Of a DNA stretch of 40,765 nucleotides, positions 7,126 through 13,925 are shown in pieces. The stretch is from assembly GCF_017312725.1 (NCBI RefSeq), contig NZ_BOPO01000027.1, positions 1 through 40,765 on the forward strand. Reading direction: 5' to 3'. Below the pieces are notes generated by a model that saw only the letters and a program-made list of their open reading frames with translations, ran no database searches and was not told the DNA's origin. The translations under genes and the position numbers were made by a program. This DNA comes from Actinocatenispora comari (GTDB lineage: Bacteria > Actinomycetota > Actinomycetes > Mycobacteriales > Micromonosporaceae). The stretch's first letter is position 1. Every line of letters starts with the position of its first letter.

Positions 7126-7683
7126 GGTGCCGCCTCCGGCGAGTCGACGTGGTCGAGGACTCGGCGGGGCAGGGTTACGTTCGTTCTTCCCGCACGGGGC
7201 GGGTTCCGGGCTGGGGTGCGCGAGGGACTCGGTTCACCGCCGTCTGCTGCGGCGATTACTTCCGGTTCCGACTTCACCGCGTCTCCGCGGATCCGGACCA
7301 CGACCGGGTTTCCGGCGCCGATGCTCGGTGCCGTTGTACCGGCCACTGTCGCGAAGGGCCTCCCACGCGCCACCGGTAGGTGTCAGCGCACCCGCACCGG
7401 CATCGGCGTCTTCCCCTGATCAGGCAGCCATCGCAGCGGGTCGGGCCATCCCTCCTCCAATGCGGTGAGCGGTCTGGTGCGGCGATCACGTTACCGACCG
7501 GGCATCCGGATGGCTCGTCCGTTTCGGACGGGCCGCGGGCGGTTATTCGCCTCAGCGCTGCCATGCCGGCGGCGAGGCGGTGGCGCGGTGCGACGTGCGT
7601 TGACATTTCGGGCAACCGGCGGGATCTTGGATCCGACAGCGTGGATTCTTTACTGTTTTCCCCTTCTGTCCTCGGAGGCCGTG
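7126..7683. other. 558-bp divergent intergenic region with a hairpin and a possible promoter
   Basis: No open frame here has a believable start and ribosome site. A near-perfect hairpin (GGCTCGTCCG at 7512-7521, CGGACGGGCC at 7525-7534, TTT loop) sits in the middle. TTGACA at 7600-7605 is a consensus -35 with GATCTT 17 nt downstream as a weak -10; it would drive the secreted GH18-like gene with a leader of about 50 nt. Confidence 0.45.
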
Positions 7684-8904
7684 ATGGCCGTTCCTGCGCT
7701 CCGGTGGTCGATCCTCGCCGCCGTCCTCGTCGCCTTGTTTCCGCTGGTCGCCGGCACACCCGCGGCCGCAGGCCCGGCCGCCGGTGCCGCGACCGGCCCG
7801 CAGCGGCCCGTTCCCGGCACCGCGACCGGTGCGGCGCAACCGATCGCGCGCGCCGCGACGGGTGCGGTACTGCCCGGCCAGGGCGCCGCACGCCCGGACG
7901 CGGCGTCATCGGTGTCGGTGTACGGCGCCTGGCACTGTTCCGACGACGCGTGCCTGTGGGGCACCGTGCGCGACATGACCCAGTTCGACGCGGACAACCA
8001 CTGGCTGATCGACCGGGGCGACGGCCGGCCGTCGGTCAACCTGGTCGTGCTCAGCTTCGTCAACCCGCTGCGGTTGCTGAACCAGACCACCGACGCGCAG
8101 ACCGCCGACGGGGTGCCGGTGGGCATGAACCAGGCCGTCGTCGACTACTTCACCAGCCACGGGGTGCGGGTGATGCTCTCCATCGGCGGCATCACCTACG
8201 TCGACGACTGGAACACGGCACTGGCCACGGACGGCGCCCAACTGGGTCGCAACGCCGCCGCCGTCGCGCGCCGGCTCGGCGTCGGCATCGAGATCGACTA
8301 CGAGGAGAGCAGCAGCCCGAACCTCACCGGGTTGCAGGCGTTCGTCGACGCCTACCGGGCGGCCGTCCCGTACGACGCGTCCGGCGCCGACCCGGCGGCC
8401 CGGCTGACCATCGACCTCGCCGCCGGTGATCGGTGGCTGATCGGCCTGACGCAGAAGGCGACCGCCGACTGGCTGCGCACCGACACGCCGGTCCTGGACT
8501 ACGCGAACGCGATGGTGCCCAGCCGGCAGCCGTCGACCGGCACCGCCGAGTCGAACTGGACGGAGCATCTGGTCGGCAAGCCCAACTACAGCCCGCCGAT
8601 CCCGCCGCTCGCGCCGGCCAAGTTCACCGGCAGCCTCTACATCGCCGAGGGTGCCAAGGTGCGTCCGGAGTGCACGGACTTCGCCGACTCGCTGCAGAAC
8701 TCCACCGGCGACTTCGTCGGCAACGCCGCGCCGCAGGGCGCCGGCGCCAGTACCGGCATGCTCGGGTACATGTTCTGGGCCGCCGAGCGCCCGTCCACCC
8801 GCGGCGTGACGACCGATCCGCCGAACAGCTGCGAGGGCGGCGTCGGGGCCGGCGCCACCGCGTACTCGGTGCCGGTCCCGATGCCCGCCCTCCGCCAGAG
8901 CTGA
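7684..8904 (+). CDS. Secreted glycoside hydrolase family 18-like protein (chitinase-like)
   Basis: The 406-residue product begins with a signal peptide (MAVPALRWSILAAVLVALFP, cleavage near GTPAAAG) and an Ala/Gly/Thr linker. The catalytic barrel starts near SVYGAWHCSDDACLWG and has VMLSIGG, the SxGG strand of GH18, and GIEIDYEE, which corresponds to the DxxDxDxE strand. The final DxE pair, including the acid Glu, is kept, but the earlier Asp positions are Gly and Glu. YMFWAAER near the C-terminus resembles the last-strand Trp motif. It probably acts on chitin or a related N-acetylglucosamine polymer outside the cell; catalytic competence is uncertain. The ATG at 7684 is chosen over the GTG at 7681 because GGAGG ends 5 nt before it. 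Confidence 0.75.
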   Translation: MAVPALRWSILAAVLVALFPLVAGTPAAAGPAAGAATGPQRPVPGTATGAAQPIARAATGAVLPGQGAARPDAASSVSVYGAWHCSDDACLWGTVRDMTQFDADNHWLIDRGDGRPSVNLVVLSFVNPLRLLNQTTDAQTADGVPVGMNQAVVDYFTSHGVRVMLSIGGITYVDDWNTALATDGAQLGRNAAAVARRLGVGIEIDYEESSSPNLTGLQAFVDAYRAAVPYDASGADPAARLTIDLAAGDRWLIGLTQKATADWLRTDTPVLDYANAMVPSRQPSTGTAESNWTEHLVGKPNYSPPIPPLAPAKFTGSLYIAEGAKVRPECTDFADSLQNSTGDFVGNAAPQGAGASTGMLGYMFWAAERPSTRGVTTDPPNSCEGGVGAGATAYSVPVPMPALRQS

Positions 8905-8924
8905 CGCCGTGCCGTACGTCGCCG

Positions 8925-8946
8925 ATCCGCCGTCGTCCCGGCGGAT
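8925..8946. terminator. Possible terminator after the GH18-like gene
   Basis: ATCCGCC (8925-8931) and GGCGGAT (8940-8946) form a 7-bp stem with an 8-nt loop, 20 bp after the stop. There is no T-run, so this is a weak call. Confidence 0.4.
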
Positions 8947-8986
8947 GCCGGCGCATCATCGAAGGCGGCGACGGTGAGGTGCGGCG

Positions 8987-10108
8987 ATGGTGGACTGGAC
9001 GGAGAGTCTGACCCGGCGGGCCGGGGTCGATCCCGACCCGCTGGCCCGGGCGGTACGGCTGGTGGCCGGGCGCGGTGGGAGCGCGCAGCTGTGCGTGGTG
9101 CACGGCGACCGGGTGCTGGTCGACCGCTGCTTCGGCTGCCGGCCGGACGCGCTGTTCTGGCTGTTCTCCACCAGCAAGCCGTTCGTGGCGCTGCTGGTGC
9201 ACCGGCTGGCCGAGCGGGGCCTGCTGGATCTGGACGAGCCGGTCGCGCGGTACTGGCCGGAGTTCGCCGCGCGGGGAAAGCAGCACGTCACGGTGCGGCA
9301 CGTGCTGGCGCACCGGTCGGGGCTGCCGCTGGCGCACCACAGCATCGCCGCGGACTCGCTCGCGATGGTCGACGGGCCGCGCTTCGTGCGTGCCCTGGCA
9401 CGGGCGCGTCCCCGGTGGGTGGCGGGCGCGGTCCCGGCGTACCACATCATCAGCTACGGCTACCTGCTCGGCGAGCTGGTGCGCCGCGTCACCGGCCGCC
9501 CGGTCGGCGCGGCTCTGCGCGAGGAGTTGCTGGATCCGTTGCGGTTGGGCGACATCCACCTCGGCCTGCCCGCCCCGCTGTACGGCCGGTCGGTGCCGGT
9601 GCACACCCGCGGCCGCACCCTGCCGGCCCGGTACTTTCTGAACCGCGGCGCGCTGCGGGCGGCGCCGATCCCGGCGGCCGGTGTCTCGGCGACCGCGCGC
9701 GACGTGGCGCTGTTCTACCGGATGCTGCTGCGCGGCGGTGAACTCGACGGCGCGCGGGTGCTCGCGCCGGCCACCGTCGCCGCCGCCCGCGAGCCGTCCA
9801 CCACCGACGGAGAGCTGGACCGGCTGCTGCACGTGCCGGTCCGCTGGTCGTACGGGTTCCAGCTCGGTTCGGCGACGCCCGGCTCACCGTCGGCGAACCC
9901 GCTCGGGCAGACCAGCCATCGCGACGCGTTCGGCCACAACGGCTCCAACGCCTGCCTGGCCTGGGCCGACCCCACCCGCGACCTGGTGTTCGTGCACCTG
10001 GGCAACGTGTTCACCGCCGGGCACGAGGGGGCCCGCTACCTCGCCGAGGTCTCCGACGCCGTGCTGGCCGCGGTCGACGGCGGCCGTAGGATCGGTGGGC
10101 GTGAGTGA
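8987..10108 (+). CDS. Serine hydrolase of the class C beta-lactamase/esterase family
   Basis: The 373-residue protein has the family's nucleophile motif S61-TSK64 in FSTSKPF, a Tyr region at Y152-HIISYGYLLGELV, and H317-NG in AFGHNGSNACLAW, which takes the place of the KTG box. The Tyr-His arrangement resembles EstB-like esterases and D-aminoacyl hydrolases more than true beta-lactamases, so I would not predict antibiotic resistance. No signal peptide is seen, which suggests a cytoplasmic enzyme. GAGG lies before the ATG at 8987. Its last 8 bp overlap the HIT gene start, so the two are probably co-transcribed. Substrate unknown. Confidence 0.82.
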   Translation: MVDWTESLTRRAGVDPDPLARAVRLVAGRGGSAQLCVVHGDRVLVDRCFGCRPDALFWLFSTSKPFVALLVHRLAERGLLDLDEPVARYWPEFAARGKQHVTVRHVLAHRSGLPLAHHSIAADSLAMVDGPRFVRALARARPRWVAGAVPAYHIISYGYLLGELVRRVTGRPVGAALREELLDPLRLGDIHLGLPAPLYGRSVPVHTRGRTLPARYFLNRGALRAAPIPAAGVSATARDVALFYRMLLRGGELDGARVLAPATVAAAREPSTTDGELDRLLHVPVRWSYGFQLGSATPGSPSANPLGQTSHRDAFGHNGSNACLAWADPTRDLVFVHLGNVFTAGHEGARYLAEVSDAVLAAVDGGRRIGGRE

Positions 10109-10661
10109 CGAGCAGGTGATCCGGCAGGACGGTACCGGCGATCCGGACGAGCTGGAGCGACTCTGGACGCCGTTTCGGATGGCCTACATCCAGGGCGAGA
10201 ACAAGCCGACCGGCCCGGCCGACGACCCGGCCGGCTGCCCGTTCTGCCGGGTGCCGACGCTGCCGGACGCCGAGGGGCTCGTCGTCGCCCGCGGTGCCAG
10301 CGTGTACGCGCTGCTCAACCTCTACCCGTACAACACCGGGCACCTGATGGTCTGCCCGTACCGGCACGTGCCCGACTACACCGATCTGACCGACGCGGAG
10401 CTGGCCGAGTTCGGCGCGTTCACCCAGACGGCGATGCGGGCGGTACGCCGGGCCAGCGGCGCCGAGGGCTTCAACATCGGAATGAACCAGGGCTCGGCCG
10501 GTGGTGCCGGTATCGCCGGCCACCTGCACCAGCACGTGGTGCCGCGGTGGGACGGTGACACGAACTTCATGCCGGTGATCGGGCACACCAAGGTGCTGCC
10601 GCAGCTGCTCGCCGACACCCGTACCCTGCTCGCCGCCGCCTGGTCGGCGATCACCGGCTGA
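10101..10661 (+). CDS. HIT-family nucleotide phosphorylase/hydrolase (Rv2613c-like Ap4A phosphorylase)
   Basis: A 186-residue HIT-domain protein. The histidine triad is GHLHQHVVPRW, preceded by the typical NLYPYNTGHLMVCPYRHV strand and GFNIGMNQG. A CPFC pair (GCPFCRVP) near residue 45 is typical of the Rv2613c type, which breaks down diadenosine tetraphosphate in M. tuberculosis. In mycobacteria this gene stands directly before pgsA; here about 5.9 kb separates them. I choose the GTG at 10101 (VSDEQVIRQ) over the GTG at 10095 on Shine-Dalgarno spacing. Its 3' end overlaps the convergent K+ channel gene by 11 bp. Confidence 0.88.
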   Translation: MSDEQVIRQDGTGDPDELERLWTPFRMAYIQGENKPTGPADDPAGCPFCRVPTLPDAEGLVVARGASVYALLNLYPYNTGHLMVCPYRHVPDYTDLTDAELAEFGAFTQTAMRAVRRASGAEGFNIGMNQGSAGGAGIAGHLHQHVVPRWDGDTNFMPVIGHTKVLPQLLADTRTLLAAAWSAITG

Positions 10662-11409
10662 CGTCCGGGCCGCGATCGGTGCGCGACGCCGGGCGTTGGC
10701 CGGGGCCGGCGGGGTCGCGGCGCGCGGTGCGCCGGCGGGGGCGGCCGATGTTGGCGACCGCCATCGCCACCACGGTCACCAGGTACAGCTGGCCGATCAC
10801 CGCCTCGGAGGCGGCGACCATCTGCCCGAGGCGGGCACGCGGCACGAGATCCCCGTACCCGGTCGTGGTGATCGTGACGAGGCTGAAGTAGAGGTAGTCG
10901 ACGGGCCGGTCGGGCCCGCGGCCGGCGAAGAACGTCGGCCGGGCCGCGTCGATCAACCCGAACGCGTCCGCGTAGCCGACCGCGACGAGCAGGTAGACGC
11001 TCAGCGCGGCGGCGACGGTGGCCAGCGTGATCCGGGGCGAGCGGCCGACCCGGGCCAGCACGAGCGCGATCGTCCCGGCGACGAGCAGCATCGTCAGCGC
11101 GTCCCCGGCGATCACCAGCGGCCGGTACCCGGCGAGCAGGCCGGCGATCTCGATGAGCACCGCGACGGCGCCGGTGACGGCCGCGGCCCGCACCAACCGG
11201 GCGGGATAGCGGGCGGTGTGTACCGCGAACAGCAGGGTCAGCGCGAGCAGTACCGCGGCGAGGGCTCCGCCGGGACCGCCGAACCCGGTGCACACCAGCG
11301 CCAGCAGCACGGCGAACAGCACCACCCCGTACGCGTCGGGTTGCCGGGCCAGTCGCCACAGCCGGCGCAGCTGGCCCGGCGGCGCGGCGGGGCGCGGCGT
11401 GTCCGACAT
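10651..11409 (-). CDS. Two-pore-helix type potassium channel protein (Ion_trans_2)
   Basis: The 252-residue membrane protein has about five hydrophobic segments in its first 150 residues, then a pore loop DYLYFSLVTITTTGYGDLVP with the K+ selectivity filter TTGYGD (residues 182-187), and a final helix (AVIGQLYLVTVVAMAVANI). A basic, Pro/Arg-rich tail follows and no RCK regulatory domain is present. It should conduct K+ across the cell membrane, probably as a tetramer. The start is the ATG at 11409; the nearest GGAG is only 2 nt away, so the message may be leaderless. It is convergent with the HIT gene and diverges from the exporter gene. Confidence 0.88.
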   Translation of the reverse strand: MSDTPRPAAPPGQLRRLWRLARQPDAYGVVLFAVLLALVCTGFGGPGGALAAVLLALTLLFAVHTARYPARLVRAAAVTGAVAVLIEIAGLLAGYRPLVIAGDALTMLLVAGTIALVLARVGRSPRITLATVAAALSVYLLVAVGYADAFGLIDAARPTFFAGRGPDRPVDYLYFSLVTITTTGYGDLVPRARLGQMVAASEAVIGQLYLVTVVAMAVANIGRPRRRTARRDPAGPGQRPASRTDRGPDVSR

Positions 11410-11509
11410 GGCTCCAGCATCCCAAGCGGAACCGGTACGGAGCTGGCATTCCGTCGGGTCCGACGTGACGTGCGTCCCGATCCGGCCGGATCGATCGGCG
11501 CCGCTATGT

Positions 11510-11529
11510 TAGTTAGCAGCAAGCAACTA
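11510..11529. promoter_or_regulatory. Candidate MarR operator overlapping the exporter promoter
   Basis: TAGTT (11510-11514) and AACTA (11525-11529) form an inverted repeat. Read on the minus strand the site is TAGTTGCTTGCTGCTAACTA, of the TTGCTTGC-like type I associate with MarR-family sites. TATGTT at 11505-11510 could be the -10, so a bound repressor would block initiation. The MarR gene lies downstream of the exporter, which suggests it controls its own operon. Confidence 0.5.
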
Positions 11530-11556
11530 GAATGGCGTGCGGGAGGTTGTGCACGC

Positions 11557-13293
11557 ATGTCAGAGGCTGCCGTGTCGCAGGCCGCATCAGGTCGTCGAAA
11601 CCGGTTCGATCGGGACCATCCGCGCTACAAGTGGGTGGCGCTGTCCAACACCACGGTGGGCATGCTGCTCGCCACCATCAACTCGTCCATCGTGATCATC
11701 TCGCTGCCGGCGATCTTCCGCGGCATCGGTCTCAACCCGCTGGAGCCGGGCAACGTCAGCTACCTGCTGTGGATGATCATGGGGTTCCTGCTGGTCTCGG
11801 CCGTGCTGGTGGTCTCGGTGGGTCGGCTGGGCGACATGTTCGGCCGGGTCAAGATCTACAACGGCGGCTTCGTCGTGTTCACCGTCGCCTCCATCGCGCT
11901 GTCGCTGGACCCGTTCCACGCCAGCGCCGGTGCGCTCTGGCTGATCGCCTGGCGGGTGGTGCAGGGCGTCGGCGGCGCGATGCTGTTCGCGAACTCCACC
12001 GCGATCCTGACCGACGCGTTCCACGAGAAGCAGCGCGGCATGGCGCTGGGCGTCAACCAGGTCGCGGCGATCGCCGGTTCGTTCGTCGGACTGGTCATCG
12101 GGGGAGTGCTGTCGGAGTACCACTGGCGGTGGGTGTTCCTGGTCAGCGTGCCGATCGGGATCGTCGGCACGATCTGGTCGTTCACCTCGCTGCGGGAGCT
12201 GGGGCAGCGCAAGCGCGAGTCGCTCGACTGGCCCGGCAACATCACCTTCGCCGCCGGGTTGTCGGTGCTGCTCGCCGCCATCACCTACGGCATCCAGCCG
12301 TACGGCTCGCACGCCACCGGGTGGGCCAATCCCAAGGTGGACGCCGGGCTGGTCCTCGGCGTGGTGCTGCTCGTCGCGTTCTGCATCATCGAGAGCAAGG
12401 TGCGCGAGCCGATGTTCCGGCTCAGCCTGTTCAGGATCCCGCGGTTCTCCGCCGGCAGCCTCGCCGTGCTGCTGTCCGCGATCGGCCGCGGCGGCCTGCA
12501 GTTCATGCTGATCATCTGGCTGCAGGGCATCTGGCTGCCGCTGCACGGCTACAACTTCGTCGACACCCCGCTGTGGGCCGGCATCTACATGCTGCCGCTG
12601 ACCATCGGTTTCCTGCTCGCCGGCCCGGTCTCCGGCTACCTGTCCGACCGGTTCGGGCAGCGCGTCTTCGCCTCCGGCGGGCTGGTCATCGTGGCCTGCA
12701 CGTTCCTCGGCATGATGCTGCTGCCGGTGAACTTCTCGTACCCGGTGTTCGCGCTGCTGCTGTTCGTCAACGGCGTGGGCTCGGGCATCTTCTCCTCGCC
12801 CAACACCTCGCGGGTGATGAGCAGCGTGCCGGCGCACCAGCGCGGCGCCGCCGCCGGCATGCGCGGTACGTTCCAGAACTCCGGCCAGGCGCTGTCGATC
12901 GGCATCTTCTTCTCCCTGATGATCGTCGGGTTGGCGGCCACCCTGCCGAGCACCCTGACGCACGGGCTGGAGCAGCAGGGCGTTCCGGCCGCGACCGCGC
13001 AGCAGGTGGGCAGCCTGCCACCGGTCGGCAGCCTGTTCGCCGCGTTCCTCGGGTACAACCCGATCGGCACCCTGGTGCCGCCGAGCGTGCTGCACCACCT
13101 GACCGCGCACCAGCAGCACACCCTGCTCGGCAAGCAGTTCTTCCCGCACCTGATCTCCGGCCCGGTGCATCAGGGGCTGGTCGTCGTGTTCACCGCCGCG
13201 GCGATCATGATGATCGTCGGAGCCGTGGCGTCGACCTTCGACGGCCGCCGTGCCCGCCGCGCCGACACCGATCCCACCGGGGCGGATGCGTAA
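11557..13293 (+). CDS. DHA2-type major facilitator superfamily exporter
   Basis: The 578-residue membrane protein has roughly 14 hydrophobic segments, the usual number for drug:H+ antiporter-2 exporters. Loop motif A is GRLGDMFGRVK (residues 89-99), and LLATINSSIVIISLPAIF in helix 1 corresponds to the family's LDxTIVNVALP motif, with Asn in place of the usual Asp. Helix 4 carries WRVVQGVGGAML, and motif C is represented by AAIAGSFVGLVIGG. It should expel a small hydrophobic compound in exchange for protons; the substrate cannot be read from sequence. GGGAGG precedes the ATG at 11557 by 10 nt. It is followed 53 bp later by a MarR regulator, a common efflux pairing. Confidence 0.9.
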   Translation: MSEAAVSQAASGRRNRFDRDHPRYKWVALSNTTVGMLLATINSSIVIISLPAIFRGIGLNPLEPGNVSYLLWMIMGFLLVSAVLVVSVGRLGDMFGRVKIYNGGFVVFTVASIALSLDPFHASAGALWLIAWRVVQGVGGAMLFANSTAILTDAFHEKQRGMALGVNQVAAIAGSFVGLVIGGVLSEYHWRWVFLVSVPIGIVGTIWSFTSLRELGQRKRESLDWPGNITFAAGLSVLLAAITYGIQPYGSHATGWANPKVDAGLVLGVVLLVAFCIIESKVREPMFRLSLFRIPRFSAGSLAVLLSAIGRGGLQFMLIIWLQGIWLPLHGYNFVDTPLWAGIYMLPLTIGFLLAGPVSGYLSDRFGQRVFASGGLVIVACTFLGMMLLPVNFSYPVFALLLFVNGVGSGIFSSPNTSRVMSSVPAHQRGAAAGMRGTFQNSGQALSIGIFFSLMIVGLAATLPSTLTHGLEQQGVPAATAQQVGSLPPVGSLFAAFLGYNPIGTLVPPSVLHHLTAHQQHTLLGKQFFPHLISGPVHQGLVVVFTAAAIMMIVGAVASTFDGRRARRADTDPTGADA

Positions 13294-13346
13294 CAGCACG
13301 GTGGCCTAGGGTGGGGCATCCGCGATCCGGGAAGAGGGGGAAGGCA

Positions 13347-13826
13347 GTGTCCGACAAGCCCGCCACGGCCGCCGCTGCCGACACCGTGCCCGCCGCGGAC
13401 CCCGCCGAGCCGTACGCGGCCGACGCCGCCGCCCTGTTCGTCGCGATGGCCCGGCTCAACCGGTTGGTGCGCCGCAAGGCGCCGGCGCAGCTGGGTCACT
13501 CCGCCGTCGCGGCGCTCGCCACCGTGGTGTGGTTCGGGCCGCTGCGGCCCAGCGACCTCGCCGCCCGGGAGGGCGTCAGCGCACCGACCATGACCCGGGT
13601 GTTGTCCGGCCTGGAGGCCGGCGGCTACGCGATCCGCGAGCCCGATCCGGCCGACGGCCGGGCCAGCCTGGTGCGCGCCACCGCCGAAGGTGTCGCGCTG
13701 ATCAAGGGCAACCGGTCGGCGCGTTCCCGGGTACTGCGGGAGCGCATCGCCGCGCTGACCGACGAGCAGCGGGCGGCGCTGCGGGCCGCGCTGCCGGCCC
13801 TGCACGCGTTGACCGGCGACGACTGA
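13347..13826 (+). CDS. MarR-family transcriptional regulator
   Basis: The 159-residue protein starts at a GTG behind a purine-rich GAGGGGGAAGG. After an Ala/Pro-rich N-terminus it has the winged-helix core: GPLRPSDLAAREGVSAPTMT is the helix-turn-helix, RVLSGLEAGGYAIREPDPAD the recognition helix and wing start, and DGRASLVRATAEGVALI the wing typical of MarR. The last 40 residues form a dimerisation helix (LTDEQRAALRAALPALHAL). It probably represses the exporter upstream through the 11510-11529 site and is relieved by the exporter's substrate; that link is inference from position. Confidence 0.9.
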   Translation: MSDKPATAAAADTVPAADPAEPYAADAAALFVAMARLNRLVRRKAPAQLGHSAVAALATVVWFGPLRPSDLAAREGVSAPTMTRVLSGLEAGGYAIREPDPADGRASLVRATAEGVALIKGNRSARSRVLRERIAALTDEQRAALRAALPALHALTGDD

Positions 13827-13831
13827 CCGCG

Positions 13832-13858
13832 CCGCGGCGACCTCCGTGGTCGCCGCGG
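13832..13858. terminator. Bidirectional terminator hairpin
   Basis: CCGCGGCGACC (13832-13842) pairs perfectly over 11 bp with GGTCGCCGCGG (13848-13858) around a TCCGT loop. It sits 6 bp after the marR stop and 67 bp beyond the convergent EF-G-like gene's stop. Confidence 0.75.
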
Positions 13859-13925
13859 GTGGCCGTTCGCCCGCGCACGTGGCCGCATCCGGCCGGGGAC
13901 GGCGACCGGAGGCGGCCCGCGGTCG

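Noticed and set aside
6891-7373. Alternative 160-codon minus-strand frame over the RNHCP gene
   Set aside because: Its translation is Arg/Thr/Pro-rich without the conserved Cys pattern, which lies in the other frame.
8987-10108. True beta-lactamase conferring resistance
   Set aside because: No signal peptide and a Tyr-His motif and HNG in place of the usual YxN and KTG boxes point to the esterase branch.
11587-13299. Minus-strand 570-codon frame opposite the exporter
   Set aside because: Its product is His/Gln/Asp-rich with no fold signature; the plus strand encodes a clear membrane transporter.
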